From positions 2,480,001 through 2,544,000 of the forward strand of contig CAWFMF010000004.1 of the NCBI GenBank assembly GCA_963816985.1: a DNA stretch of 64,000 bases, given 5' to 3'. The translations under genes and the position numbers were made by a program. Shown piece after piece: positions 43,526 through 58,424 of the stretch (position 1 is its first letter; each line of letters opens with the position of its first letter). Under the pieces are notes generated by a model. The model was not told the origin of the DNA. It saw nothing but the letters and a program-made list of their open reading frames with translations, and ran no database searches. The DNA comes from JAIVJM01 sp963816985 (GTDB lineage Bacteria; Acidobacteriota; Blastocatellia; Pyrinomonadales; Pyrinomonadaceae).

Positions 43526-43948
43526 TCACGGCGTGATGTAATTAGCCACTCGCCACGTTCCGTCTTTCTCGCGCATCATGCCGAATGTCTCCACCAGAGA
43601 CTCCTTGTTCTCGAACGAACCCTCATAACGAAGCACCGCCCCCTCCTGTTCAGGCACACCCGGCAATGACTTGATGTACTTCGCTTCGATCAGCTTTCTG
43701 GATTTCAGCTTACCCAGAGGCTTCCGCACGGCGCTCCAATAGACGAACCATTGCCTTTTAGAAATACTCTTCTTCGTGTCTTCGGCAAGCTCTTCATAAC
43801 TTTCATCGTACTTACCCGCATCCCACAGAGGCATCCAGGCCTCGGCGGCTTTTTGCGCGGCCTTCTCAGGAGAATCCTCCGCGCCGCCGACGGTGAAGCT
43901 GCAAGCGAGCAACACCAGAACGACTAATGGAATCGTGTATCGCTTCAT
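43526..43948 (-). CDS. Secreted DUF4019 protein
   Basis: ATG 43948 begins a signal peptide (KRYTIPLVVLVLLACSFTVGGA). The body fits DUF4019: WMPLWDAGKYDESYEELA, RKPLGKLKSRKLIEAKYIKS and DGTWRVANYIT. The family's role is not known. It lies between attC-like motifs and may be a former integron cassette. Confidence 0.8.
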   Translation of the reverse strand: MKRYTIPLVVLVLLACSFTVGGAEDSPEKAAQKAAEAWMPLWDAGKYDESYEELAEDTKKSISKRQWFVYWSAVRKPLGKLKSRKLIEAKYIKSLPGVPEQEGAVLRYEGSFENKESLVETFGMMREKDGTWRVANYITP

Positions 43949-43980
43949 CAAATAACCCTCATCTTTCCATAAGAAGGCCA

Positions 43981-44090
43981 GCGCCTAATGCTCGTCTTAA
44001 CCGGCGCGCACAGGCCGCTGAAATCACCCAAGTTCTCGATGAAAGGCCAGCTCATTGCGCGTCCGGTTGAATGAGATGTTAGATGCGGCA
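43981..44090 (-). other. attC-like recombination site candidate
   Basis: Read on the minus strand, the R'' core ATCTAAC (44084-44078) is followed by CATTCAACCGGACGCGC, and about 70 nt further by GCGCGCCGGTTAAGACG then CATTAGGC. The arms CCGGTT(G/A)A with a one-base bulge pair as in integron attC sites. It sits just downstream of the SanA-like gene and upstream of the DUF4019 gene, as in cassette arrays. Confidence 0.5.
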
Positions 44091-44112
44091 TCGCGTTAAA
44101 CTAAAAGCCGAC

Positions 44113-44718
44113 TCAGAAGTCAGCGCGAAGAAGATATGACCCGTAACCGACTACCTCCCTCGCGATTGAATATACATCTCTCAGCTCGAAGTATTGCGCG
44201 TGCGCGGAAAACACCGGCGTGACTCCCGAACGCTTCAGAGCTAACCTCGTGCGCGGAACGTGGAAATACTGAGAGACGACCATCGCACTCTGCCACCCGT
44301 TTTCTCTCATCATCCGAGACGCATTCCTCGCCGTCAGGTGTGTCGTGGCCCCCCCGCTATCAACGTGGATGCTGCCCTCCGGCACTCCGTTCTCGACCAA
44401 GTACCGCTTCATCACCTCCGCCTCATCGAACCCTTCGCGGCCCACCCCGCCACTGACGATCACATTGGGGAACAGCCCCTGCCGGTAAAGGGCGACGGTT
44501 TGGTCGAGCCGGGCGCTGAGCCTCGCTGAAGGGCGACCGTCTTTTTCGACGGTGTTACCGGGGACGATAGCCACGTCGGCGGCATGGATGTCATCGGTCA
44601 GCCCGTCGGCCACAATCAACGCCGCCGCCAAGGTGAAAGCCAGCATGATTGGCAAGGCCGTGAGGAGCAGAACGCGCTTAGTTCTTTTTCGCCAGATATG
44701 TTGCATACAGAGAAGCAT
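44113..44718 (-). CDS. SanA/YdcF-family (DUF218) membrane-anchored protein
   Basis: A membrane segment (about residues 18-38) precedes a DUF218 domain (VAIVPGNTVEKDGRPSARL, VIVSGGVGREGFDEAEVM, SAMVVSQYFHVPRTRLAL). SanA-type proteins affect envelope permeability in enterobacteria. ATG 44718 overlaps the R' core GTTAGAT of an attC-like site; the alternative ATG is 44706. Terminates 23 bp before the next attC-like site. Confidence 0.85.
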   Translation of the reverse strand: MLLCMQHIWRKRTKRVLLLTALPIMLAFTLAAALIVADGLTDDIHAADVAIVPGNTVEKDGRPSARLSARLDQTVALYRQGLFPNVIVSGGVGREGFDEAEVMKRYLVENGVPEGSIHVDSGGATTHLTARNASRMMRENGWQSAMVVSQYFHVPRTRLALKRSGVTPVFSAHAQYFELRDVYSIAREVVGYGSYLLRADF

Positions 44719-44845
44719 CTAACGCCCGAACTTGTATGTTGACTGATGTGCGCTGAAGCGACAAGCTTCGGCGTTCACAAGGGGCACCGGAGAAGCTGTG
44801 CTCGAATTATGACCCAAAGGAGTCAGCGGGTTAGTCTAGCTCCCG

Positions 44846-45001
44846 GTGCCCACCCATGTGCGAGCGTTGGCCTTCAAGTGGATCAGAATCATCTACCGGT
44901 GTTGGCAGACGCGCACGCCTTACGACGAGGTGAAGTACCTGGAGGGGCTGCGCAGGAAAGGCTCTTCGCTACTCAACTATGCGGCGCAGAATCCGGCGTG
45001 A
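44846..45001 (+). pseudogene. C-terminal remnant of an IS110/IS1111-family transposase
   Basis: In the frame starting at GTG 44846 the sequence reads AFKWIRIIYRCWQTRTPYDE and then KYLEGLRRKGSSLLNY, stop at 44999-45001. KWIRI.(Y/F)RCW..R.PYDE is the conserved C-terminus of IS110-group transposases. The rest of the element is missing. The remnant is enclosed by two attC-like cores (ATCTAAC 44717-44723 and GTTAGAT 45040-45046, plus strand). Confidence 0.65.
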
Positions 45002-45216
45002 GGTGAGAAAACGCTTGACTCGAACGCCTCAGATGGGTTGTTAGATTTTCGCATTCACCATTCAAGCCGATTGGCATCTTACGCGAGTCATTGACGAGCG
45101 TTTCCTTAGCGGGTAACTCCAAAGGCAAAGAGTCGAGCGGCGCAACCTAATAGAAATAAGGTATGCGCCGCTCACTTGACTGATTGAATTTCTTAAGCTC
45201 TAGCCCTCTCCGGTAA

Positions 45217-45618
45217 TTACGCTCCTATTTCAGTGGCGCGTGGTTGGGAGGAGGGGTTCTGGCGAAGCGCCAGCGTATTGCTATCCGGGTCTTGGAAGAA
45301 TGCCATCAACACTCCGAGACCCACATCTTGAATCGGGCCTACTTCCACACCAGCGTCGAGCAGGCTCTGCCGAGCAGCATTTATATCGTTTACTACGAAT
45401 GTAGGAACCGATCCTCCCGTACTTACGCTGCCACTTGCGGACAATCCGATTGCTACTTGATCTATGCCTGGCAGATTGAACTGCATCCAAGTGGGTGTGT
45501 CGAATCTGGGGTCATGCTCTAAACCGAGGGTGGTATAGAACGCATCGCTGGCCTGCAAATTGGAAACATCCAATTTGGCGACGAACCCATATTCCCCAAT
45601 AATGTCTTTCAGCGACAT
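45217..45618 (-). CDS. VOC-superfamily (glyoxalase/bleomycin resistance-like) protein
   Basis: ATG 45618 has AAGGAG about 9 nt upstream; the longer frame to 45720 is not protein-like. The 133-residue protein shows the paired VOC beta-alpha-beta units (FVAKLDVSNLQASDAFYTTL, VPTFVVNDINAARQSLLDAG, MAFFQDPDSNTLALRQN). Metal ligands are not evident in all positions, so it may be a binding rather than enzymatic member. Confidence 0.85.
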   Translation of the reverse strand: MSLKDIIGEYGFVAKLDVSNLQASDAFYTTLGLEHDPRFDTPTWMQFNLPGIDQVAIGLSASGSVSTGGSVPTFVVNDINAARQSLLDAGVEVGPIQDVGLGVLMAFFQDPDSNTLALRQNPSSQPRATEIGA

Positions 45619-45930
45619 GATTTGCTCCTTCTTAATTAGCTCACATGTATTGTGAGGCGCGTTGAGGTTAATGCCGTGAGGCAATCTTAAATCAATAGAC
45701 GCGGCGGAGTATATGTTCAATTAATAGCAATCGCAAGCGGAATCCCTACCTTGAATTGGAAATCTAACATGAATTATACGCCGATTCCGCCGTCTAACTC
45801 GCTCCTTTTATCAATGGTCGCGGGCGGCGGGGCTTTTGCATCGGAATGATGGAATTGTTAAATTCTGTGCGGCAACATCAATTCATAAACGACGTGCGGG
45901 GGCAATCATTTCAACGCGAGGTGTGGGGTC
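45619..45930. other. Intergenic region with attC-like cores
   Basis: Read on the minus strand, ATTTAAC (45863-45857) and GTTAGAT (45768-45762) are about 100 nt apart, a plausible R''/R' pair just upstream of the VOC gene. The arms pair poorly, so this is weaker than the site at 43981. A promoter for htrA presumably lies here but I cannot place it. Confidence 0.35.
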
Positions 45931-47430
<1,500 letters not shown>

Positions 47431-47445
47431 ATCACTTCGGACGCC

Positions 47446-47754
47446 ATGCATCTCGTCGAGTTGTTACTGCCGCTTTACGACAACGAGGGGCGGCGCTTCG
47501 ACGCCGTTGACTTCGACCGCGTGCGCGACGAGCTGGCGGAAGCCTTCGGCGGCGTGACCGCCTTCCGCCGCGCGCCCGCCGAGGGCGTCTGGAAGGAAAC
47601 CGACGGCGAGGTGAGCCGCGACCGCGTCGTCATCTTCGAGGTCATGGCCGACAAACTCGACCGCTCGTGGTGGTCAAACTACCGCGCCGACCTTGAGCGC
47701 CGCTTTCGTCAAGAAGTCATCGTCATCCGCGCGACCGAGTTCGAGCAGCTTTAG
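47446..47754 (+). CDS. Conserved hypothetical protein
   Basis: A 102-residue protein (HLVELLLPLYDNEGRRFDA, VFRR-like segment AFRRAPAEGVWKETDGEVS, RFRQEVIVIRATEFEQL) with a ferredoxin-like alternation of helices and strands. No family is firmly recognised. It starts 15 bp after htrA and overlaps the stop of the convergent gene by 4 bp. Confidence 0.65.
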   Translation: MHLVELLLPLYDNEGRRFDAVDFDRVRDELAEAFGGVTAFRRAPAEGVWKETDGEVSRDRVVIFEVMADKLDRSWWSNYRADLERRFRQEVIVIRATEFEQL

Positions 47755-48797
47755 TTAAGCGCCCCGACGAACTTTGCGACGCGTCCCTGCTCGCCGACCG
47801 CCCACCCCGCCGCGCCTCTGAAAGCCGCACTGTGGAAGCCTTCCGCGCCGAGCGCGCGCCAACTCCTGCCGCCGTCCGTCGAATAGTCAGAGCCCGACGG
47901 GCCGACTGCGACGAGCGCGCGCGTGCGTCCGTATCGCACGGAGGCGACGCCGGAGCGGTAGCCGCCGGGCCTCGCGCCTTCAACGCGCAGCCAAGTCCGC
48001 CCGCCGTCGCTCGTCAGGGCCACGTTGTCCTTCGACTCTTTCTCCTGCGCGTAGTCGCCGCCGACGAGAACGCCGTGCTTCATGTCCGTGAAGACGATGG
48101 AGAAGACGCCCGCCGTCGTCTTGCCGCCCATCGAGGGCACTGGCGAGACGTTCCACGTGCGGCCCCCGTCGTCCGTGCGGAAGACGCGCGCCCCTTTCGG
48201 CCCGCCCGTCCCGAACCACGCGTGACGCTTGCCGCTCACGGCGACGCAAGTGCCGCTCGCGGCGAACGCGCCTTCGCCGTCGAGGGCTGCGGGCATCTCG
48301 GCGGGCGGCATCTCCTCCCACGTCGCGCCGCCGTCCGAAGTCTTAATGACGAGGAAGCGACCGTCCACGGGGTCGCTGATGGCGATGCCGTGGTCTCTGT
48401 CCCAGAAGGCCATCGCGTCGAAGAAAGCCCTGGGCCGCTTGTTCTGAAACTGCAAGACCCAACGCCGCCCGCCGTCCGTCGTCTTGTAGATTCTCGACTT
48501 CTCCCCCTCGCCGATGGCGAGCAGGTACGCGGTCTCCGAGTCGAACGCGTCCACGTCGCGGAAGTCGAGTTCGGACGCGCCCGGCACGACGCCCGCCGTC
48601 CAGGTTTTCCCGCCGTCGGTCGTTCGCGCGTAAGTCCCCTTATCGCCGCTCGCCCAAGCGACTGACGGTCCCGCGACGCTCACGCCGCGCAGCCGCACCG
48701 TCGTCCCCGAAGTCTGCGACTCCCACTGCGCGCGCGCGGACGCGGCGGGCAGGAAGAAAAGGAAGGCGAGAACGATTGTCTTTAACGTGTGGCTCAT
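47751..48797 (-). CDS. Secreted BNR/Ycf48-like beta-propeller protein
   Basis: ATG 48797 starts a signal peptide (TLKTIVLAFLFFLPAASARA). Asp-box repeats recur about every 45-50 residues: YARTTDGGKTWTAG, IYKTTDGGRRWVLQ, VIKTSDGGATWEEM, VFRTDDGGRTWNVS, ALTSDGGRTWLRV and DYSTDGGRSWRAL. The layout resembles photosystem II assembly factor Ycf48 and related oxidoreductase-like propellers. A photosynthetic role is not implied. The N-terminal extension to 48824 is unlikely. Confidence 0.85.
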   Translation of the reverse strand: MSHTLKTIVLAFLFFLPAASARAQWESQTSGTTVRLRGVSVAGPSVAWASGDKGTYARTTDGGKTWTAGVVPGASELDFRDVDAFDSETAYLLAIGEGEKSRIYKTTDGGRRWVLQFQNKRPRAFFDAMAFWDRDHGIAISDPVDGRFLVIKTSDGGATWEEMPPAEMPAALDGEGAFAASGTCVAVSGKRHAWFGTGGPKGARVFRTDDGGRTWNVSPVPSMGGKTTAGVFSIVFTDMKHGVLVGGDYAQEKESKDNVALTSDGGRTWLRVEGARPGGYRSGVASVRYGRTRALVAVGPSGSDYSTDGGRSWRALGAEGFHSAAFRGAAGWAVGEQGRVAKFVGALN

Positions 48798-48916
48798 AAG
48801 TCCGAAGGTTATATCAGAACTCACGCGGACGAGCCGGATAAGTTATACTCCGGCGTATCCCTTCAAAGATTTCAGTGAGCGGGGCTTTTGACTTTGCGTA
48901 AGGAGACAAGCGGCTT

Positions 48917-49468
48917 ATGAGTTCTGAGCAGAACGGCGAAGTGGCGACGCTCGGCGGCGGTTGCTTCTGGTGCCTCGAAGCGGTCTTCGACGACCTGCGC
49001 GGCGTCCTCCACGTCGAGTCGGGCTACGCGGGCGGCCACGCCGCCGAGCCCTCATATCAAGAGGTCTGCGCCGGGACGACGGGCCACGCCGAAGTCGTGC
49101 GCGTGACGTTCGACCCGCGCGAAGTCTCGTACAAGGAGATACTCGAAGTCTTCTTCACCATCCACGACCCGACGACGCTCAACCGGCAGGGCGCGGATGT
49201 CGGCACGCAGTACCGCTCGGCCATCTTTTACCACTCGCCCGAACAGAAGGAGACCGCCGAGCGAACCATCAACGAGCTCGACGCGGCGAAGATTTGGGAC
49301 GCGCCCATCGTCACCGAAATCGTCCCCTCGGAAAAATTCTACGAGGCCGAGGACTATCATCAGGAATACTTCCTCAAGAACCCCGGCCAAGGCTACTGCC
49401 GCATGGTCGTCGCCCCCAAAGTCGCCAAGTTCCGCACGCACTTCTTGGAAAAGCTGAAAAGGCCGTGA
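48917..49468 (+). CDS. msrA: Peptide-methionine (S)-S-oxide reductase MsrA
   Basis: Reduces methionine-S-sulfoxide in proteins. The active-site motif GGGCFWCLEAVF has the catalytic Cys16 at the usual place, and the conserved GYAGG, YEEV-like SYQEVCAGTTGHAE and DPTTLNRQGADVGTQYRS are present. Length 183 is normal. AAGGAGA lies about 11 nt before ATG 48917. It is divergent from the BNR gene. Confidence 0.97.
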   Translation: MSSEQNGEVATLGGGCFWCLEAVFDDLRGVLHVESGYAGGHAAEPSYQEVCAGTTGHAEVVRVTFDPREVSYKEILEVFFTIHDPTTLNRQGADVGTQYRSAIFYHSPEQKETAERTINELDAAKIWDAPIVTEIVPSEKFYEAEDYHQEYFLKNPGQGYCRMVVAPKVAKFRTHFLEKLKRP

Positions 49469-49471
49469 CAG

Positions 49472-49524
49472 GTAAACCGTGACAGGTGACAGGAGAAGAC
49501 CTGTTCTTTCTTGTCACGGTTTAC
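49472..49524. repeat. Inverted repeat after msrA
   Basis: GTAAACCGTGAC (49472-49483) pairs with GTCACGGTTTAC (49513-49524), and related GTGACAGG and GGTTTACGG units recur nearby. It may end transcription between the two convergent genes; there is no clear U-tract. Confidence 0.5.
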
Positions 49525-49543
49525 GGTTTACGGTTCACGGCTT

Positions 49544-50122
49544 TCACTTCTCCCCCCGCACGACTTTCAACTCTTTGATGAACTCGCCGACGGCGTCCTC
49601 GACCCAGAGGACTTTGCGCGCCTTCCAGAGGACGCGGGGCTGGCGCGTCGAGTCGGGCGGCTGGTTGAGGACGACGTACATCTCGCCGAAGGGGTAGGGC
49701 TTGCCGAGCATGACCTTGTATTCGACGAGGTTGAAGACGATGAGGAACTCGGCGTCGCCGATCTCCTCGGCGGCGCTTATCCCGCCGTACTTCTTCATGT
49801 AGTTATTCAGCTTGCGCGCGATGGTGTTGAAGGCGATGCGGTGCCTGCGTTTGATTCGCGGGTCGGCGTTATAAGCCTCCCTGACGAGCGCCTTGCCGGG
49901 GTCGCGCGTGTCCATCAAGAGACTCCGCGTGAGGACGAGCACGAACCGCCGCTTCGAACTCAGCTCCGCCAGCGAGCCTTCGTCCACGGAGGCCGCCCCG
50001 TGCCCTCCCTCGGCGCGGGAGCGCGACTCCTGCGCGTGCGCTCCGGCACACACGAGGAGCGACAGAAGCATCGCCGCTGTCAGCGTAGATTTCGCGGAGC
50101 GGGGGTGAAGTCTCTCGCGCAT
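49544..50122 (-). CDS. Secreted hypothetical protein
   Basis: ATG 50122 starts a signal peptide (residues 1-31, with AMLLSLLVCAGAHAQ); the longer frame to 50230 is not protein-like. The 192-residue protein has a core RRFVLVLTRSLLMDTRDPGK, GDAEFLIVFNLVEYKVMLG and YVVLNQPPDSTRQPR. No family is recognised. It is convergent with msrA. Confidence 0.7.
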   Translation of the reverse strand: MRERLHPRSAKSTLTAAMLLSLLVCAGAHAQESRSRAEGGHGAASVDEGSLAELSSKRRFVLVLTRSLLMDTRDPGKALVREAYNADPRIKRRHRIAFNTIARKLNNYMKKYGGISAAEEIGDAEFLIVFNLVEYKVMLGKPYPFGEMYVVLNQPPDSTRQPRVLWKARKVLWVEDAVGEFIKELKVVRGEK

Positions 50123-50356
50123 ACCGCCGATTATAATTCCAACCCGGCCCCGTCTGAAAATTTTCCTGACCCCCGGCGAACAACCCCGTCCATTTTTCAG
50201 TACCGCGCACGGAACCTCTCGGCGGCCCACAGGCTCGGCTCGTCACATTTCTGTGTACGCCGAAAACTTCCTGCCTTAACTTCGCCGCAGTCGCCCGCGC
50301 CGAGGCGACGCAGGTGCCCACCTGAGAACGGTTTTCAAACAGACAAGGAGCTCGTG

Positions 50357-50764
50357 ATGAAGAAATTGACGGTTCGTATCGCACTCGTGCTGGCGCTGTG
50401 CGCCACCTCGGTGAGCATCGCTTCGGCTGCCAAGGTGAAGAGCCGAGCCCTGACCTTCGGGACTGACTTCTGGGTCGGCAACACGCTCGTCAAGAAGGGG
50501 ACTTACAAGATCGTCTTCGACGACCAGACGAACGAAATCAGCATCATGGACAAGACGACTGTCGTCGCCAAAGTCCCCGCGCAGGTGAAGAAGCGCGAAG
50601 GCAACACGCGCTCGTGGGACGTGGCCCTCGTCACCGTGGGCGACCGCATGACGCTCGTCCGCCTCGCCTTCCCCGAAGCCGGTCAGACCCTCGTCCTCAA
50701 CGAAGGCGCGGGCCTCGCCGAAAAGTCGCAGGGCGAAAAGACGACGGTCGAGAAGCCGCAGTAA
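50357..50764 (+). CDS. Secreted hypothetical protein
   Basis: ATG 50357 follows AAGGAGC; the much longer upstream open frame is antisense to the neighbouring gene. A signal peptide (VRIALVLALCATSVSIASA) precedes a small beta-rich domain (LTFGTDFWVGNTLVKKGTYK, ISIMDKTTVVAKVPAQVK). Similar short secreted proteins are frequent in acidobacteria. A strong terminator follows. Confidence 0.75.
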   Translation: MKKLTVRIALVLALCATSVSIASAAKVKSRALTFGTDFWVGNTLVKKGTYKIVFDDQTNEISIMDKTTVVAKVPAQVKKREGNTRSWDVALVTVGDRMTLVRLAFPEAGQTLVLNEGAGLAEKSQGEKTTVEKPQ

Positions 50765-50809
50765 CAAACGCGTCAATGCTGGCCGCGTAAAGACAAGCGA
50801 GAGACCGCG

Positions 50810-50861
50810 GGCGGCGGCGCGGGAGTCAACTGTTGACTCCCGCGCCGCCGCCTTCTTGTTT
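50810..50861 (+). terminator. Strong terminator hairpin
   Basis: A 21-bp stem (50810-50830 with 50832-50852, arms starting GGCGGCGGCGCGGGAG) with a one-base centre in the DNA is followed by TTCTTGTTT. Confidence 0.85.
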
Positions 50862-50952
50862 GCTGGACGAAGAATGATTCTGCTGGTACAACTTAAGAAA
50901 CAGTAAATCAAAACAGAGCGCGTCTTGCGGAAGGCGCAAGCGGACAGCCGTC

Positions 50953-52599
50953 ATGGATACCAACAAGGTGCAGATCGTCCCCACGACTCCGTTCCCCGAC
51001 CAGCGTCCGGGCACTTCCGGCCTGCGGAAAAGAACGCGCGTCTTCATGCAGCCCGGCTACCTCGAAAACTTCGTGCAGTCGGTCTTCGACGCCGTGCGCG
51101 AGGGCGAGGGCTTCGGCCACGAGACCTTAGTCGTCGGCGGCGACGGTCGCTACTTCAACCGCGAGGCCACCCAAACAATCGTCCGCATGGCGGCGGCCAA
51201 CGGCTTTCGGCGCGTCCTCGTCGGGCGCGGCGGCATCCTCTCGACGCCCGCCGTCTCGGCCACGATTCGGCGACGCGCGGCCTTCGGCGGCCTCGTCCTC
51301 TCGGCGAGCCACAACCCCGGCGGCATCGAAGCCGACTTCGGCATCAAGTACAACATCCGCAACGGCGGCCCCGCGCCCGAAGCCGTCACCGAGCGCATCT
51401 ACGCCGGGACGCTCGACATCAAACAGTACCTCACCGTCGAACACGTTGACATAGACCTCGACCGCGAAGGCGAAGTCCGCATCCTCGATACCGAGGTCGT
51501 CGTCATTGACCCGCTCGAAGACTACACGGCGGTGATGGAAGAGCTTTTCGACTTCGACGCCTTGCGTGCCCTCTTCCGGAGCGGCTTCCGCATGCTCTTC
51601 GACGCGATGAGCGCCGTCACCGGCCCTTACGCCCGCTACATCCTCGAAGAAAGACTCGGCGCGCACGAAGGCACGGTCATCAACGGCACGCCGCTCGAAG
51701 ACTTCGGCGGCCATCATCCAGACCCGAACCTTGCGCACGCCGCAGAGTTGGTCGCAGGGATGGAAGGGCCGGACGCGCCCGACTTCGGCGCGGCCTGCGA
51801 CGGCGACGGCGACCGCAATCTCATCCTCGGACGCGACTTCTTCGTCACGCCCGGCGACTCCCTCGCGCTCATCGCCGAGCACGCGCAAAGCTCCATCCCC
51901 GGCTACCGCGCGGGACTTGCGGGCGTCGCGCGCTCGATGCCGACGAGCACCGCCGCCGACCGCGTCGCCGAGAGCCTCGGCGTCCCCTGCTACGAGACGC
52001 CGACGGGCTGGAAGTTCTTCGGCAACCTCCTCGACGCCGGGCTCTGCACCATCTGCGGCGAGGAGAGCTTCGGCACCGGCTCGAACCACGTCCGCGAGAA
52101 GGACGGACTGTGGGCCGTGCTCTCTTGGCTCTCCATCATCGCCTCGACGCGCAAGTCCGTCGCCGAGCTGGTCAACGAACACTGGCGGCGCTTCGGTCGG
52201 AGTTACTATCAACGCCACGACTACGAGGGGCTGGACGCAGAGGTCGCCGGCGAGATGATGAATGAACTGCGAGACGAACTCGCCGCGCTCCCCGGAACCA
52301 CTCTCGCCGGGCTCCGCGTCACGCACGCCGACGACTTCAGCTACACAGACCCCGTGGACGGCATCGCCACCGCGCGGCAGGGCATCCGCGTCTTCCTCGA
52401 AGACGGCTCGCGCATCGTCTACCGCCTGTCGGGGACGGGTACGCAAGGCGCGACGCTCCGGCTCTACATCGAACGCTACCTCGAAGAGGGAGGCGACGAG
52501 CCGGTTGAAGAAGTCCTCACGCCGCTCGTCGGCGGCGTGCGAGAGATGCTCCGCCTGCGCGAAAGATTCGGGACGGACGAGCCGACCGTCATCACCTGA
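50953..52599 (+). CDS. pgm: Phosphoglucomutase, alpha-D-glucose phosphate-specific
   Basis: Interconverts glucose 1-phosphate and glucose 6-phosphate. The 548-residue alpha-D-phosphohexomutase has the phosphoserine loop SASHNPGG (Ser119), the metal loop DGDGDR (about residue 283), the sugar-binding GEESFGTGS (about 370) and the phosphate-binding RLSGTGTQGATLRLY (about 495). This form (QRPGTSGLR, SNHVREKDGLWA) fits the bacterial/eukaryotic Pgm branch rather than GlmM. No operon partner. Confidence 0.95.
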   Translation: MDTNKVQIVPTTPFPDQRPGTSGLRKRTRVFMQPGYLENFVQSVFDAVREGEGFGHETLVVGGDGRYFNREATQTIVRMAAANGFRRVLVGRGGILSTPAVSATIRRRAAFGGLVLSASHNPGGIEADFGIKYNIRNGGPAPEAVTERIYAGTLDIKQYLTVEHVDIDLDREGEVRILDTEVVVIDPLEDYTAVMEELFDFDALRALFRSGFRMLFDAMSAVTGPYARYILEERLGAHEGTVINGTPLEDFGGHHPDPNLAHAAELVAGMEGPDAPDFGAACDGDGDRNLILGRDFFVTPGDSLALIAEHAQSSIPGYRAGLAGVARSMPTSTAADRVAESLGVPCYETPTGWKFFGNLLDAGLCTICGEESFGTGSNHVREKDGLWAVLSWLSIIASTRKSVAELVNEHWRRFGRSYYQRHDYEGLDAEVAGEMMNELRDELAALPGTTLAGLRVTHADDFSYTDPVDGIATARQGIRVFLEDGSRIVYRLSGTGTQGATLRLYIERYLEEGGDEPVEEVLTPLVGGVREMLRLRERFGTDEPTVIT

Positions 52600-52735
52600 G
52601 CTTCAGCGGGCGGCAACCCGGATTTTAAGTTTAGGGCTTCTCGAATTAGCGGTCGCGGGGCGTGATTAGTCGTGCAACATTTCGTTAGGCGAGCGCATCA
52701 ATTATGTCCGCCGCGCCGGTCGTTTTGAGGTGCGT

Positions 52736-52764
52736 TTGACATCGCGGTGTGGTTGTGGAATTAT
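52736..52764 (+). promoter_or_regulatory. Predicted rRNA promoter
   Basis: TTGACA (52736-52741), a 17-nt spacer and AATTAT (52759-52764). It lies about 500 bp upstream of 23S. The region 52600-53063 otherwise holds no gene I can support; a hairpin TAAGATGAGT/ACTCATCTTA lies at about 52913-52960. Confidence 0.5.
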
Positions 52765-53063
52765 GCAACGCGTTGAAGGGCTCACGCATCTTATAACTTC
52801 TCACAGTTTGAGAGGTCGTAGCGTGAAGACGTTTGAAAGTTACGACAGGTCGGGCAACGGACGCGACGCCAGTCGCCTCTTATATCTCGCGATCCTGCTT
52901 TGAAAATCCCTTTAAGATGAGTGCCCGTCGGGCAACGGATGAGTTGAGTAACTCATCTTATTCCGACGCGCGCGAACGGCTAAAGAGGCCGGCTCAGAGT
53001 TGAGCATTCAAGCACTGTTTGAATGTTGAATTTTGAGCGTTTTGTTGACGCTTGAAGAACTGA

Positions 53064-53095
53064 AAAGAGTTCTTTGACAATCGAATAGTGGCAAG
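53064..53095 (+). other. Left arm of the 23S rRNA processing stem, with boxA-like element
   Basis: 53064-53095 pairs almost perfectly with 56300-56331 (shared core ATCGAATAGTGGCAAG and AAAGAGTTCTT), enclosing the whole 23S gene. This is the form of the RNase III stem. TTCTTTGACA inside resembles the boxA antitermination element. Confidence 0.85.
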
Positions 53096-53267
53096 TGTTC
53101 CGTCGCGTCACCGTTATCCCGACGCGGCGGAGCAAGATAGATGATCTAGGCAAAAAGAAGCTGTGCAAGCAGCCTGAAAGTAGTGATGTGAGTCGGAGCG
53201 TTCCCTCAGGCTCAAGTCTTCGGGCTTGATTCTGTGGGGGTCGTTCCGGCCCGCGAGTAAATTTTAC

Positions 53268-56216
<2,949 letters not shown>

Positions 56217-56593
56217 AAGATTTACCCGCGGGCTCGGAAAGAGCATCAGCAGATAAGTCGGGCGGCTTGCAAGCTTCTTGAGTTATATCTTTACATCTTC
56301 TTGCCACTATTCGATTATCTAAGAACTCTTTCTCAGTGGATGGGAGGGCAACTACACGTCGCCCGCTTCATCTAAACCTGACGCGTTCCGAAAGAGCGCG
56401 TTAAGGGTTAGAAAGTTCCACAACAAGCGATCTTTGAAAACTAGGTAGAGCGAGTCCAAGTTAAGACTTTTGGGGTTTCTGGTCGTTACACAGGCCGGGG
56501 GGCTTATCACCCTCTTTGGCCGACCAAAACTCGCGAAGAGTCATAACCTAATTGGAACAGAACCAGTAAGGGTTATGTTGCTAGGAGAAACAT
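56217..56593 (+). other. 23S-16S spacer with two processing-stem arms
   Basis: The spacer contains no tRNA and no 5S that I can find. 56300-56331 is the right arm of the 23S stem. 56424-56454 (CAAGCGATCTTTGAAAAC, boxA-like) is the left arm of the 16S stem, whose partner is 58285-58315. A hairpin GCCGGGGGG...CCTCTTTGGCC lies at about 56492-56523. Confidence 0.8.
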
Positions 56594-58170
<1,577 letters not shown>

Positions 58171-58284
58171 CACGAGAGAGGCAACCTGCAAGTAGAAGAA
58201 GACCTGCCAAGGTCGGAAGCGAAGGTTGCCGATACGGAAGTCCGAAACAAGGACGACGACCAAATCACGGAAGTCTCGACTAAG

Positions 58285-58315
58285 CTCGCTCTACCTGGTT
58301 CTGAAAGATCGCTTG
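58285..58315 (+). other. Right arm of the 16S rRNA processing stem
   Basis: CTCGCTCTACCTGGTTCTGA (58285-58304) and the following bases pair with 56424-56454, enclosing the 16S gene. Confidence 0.85.
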
Positions 58316-58320
58316 ATAAA

Positions 58321-58362
58321 ATGCCGGTGAAGATTTTCGTCTTCACCGGCATTCTTATTTTC
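58321..58362 (+). terminator. Terminator of the rRNA transcript
   Basis: ATGCCGGTGAAGA (58321-58333) pairs with TCTTCACCGGCAT (58340-58352) and is followed by TCTTATTTT. Confidence 0.88.
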
Positions 58363-58424
58363 CGCCGCAACCACTACCGACCGTGGGCCTCCCGGCCCCG
58401 CACTTCCCGAAGGAGATGACGTTA

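Noticed and set aside
49511..50356. Long N-terminal extension of the secreted protein at 50357
   Set aside because: The extension is antisense to a separate secreted protein; ATG 50357 has a ribosome site and signal peptide.
56217..56593. 5S rRNA or tRNA in the 23S-16S spacer
   Set aside because: Only processing-stem arms and a hairpin were seen; no 5S or cloverleaf could be made.
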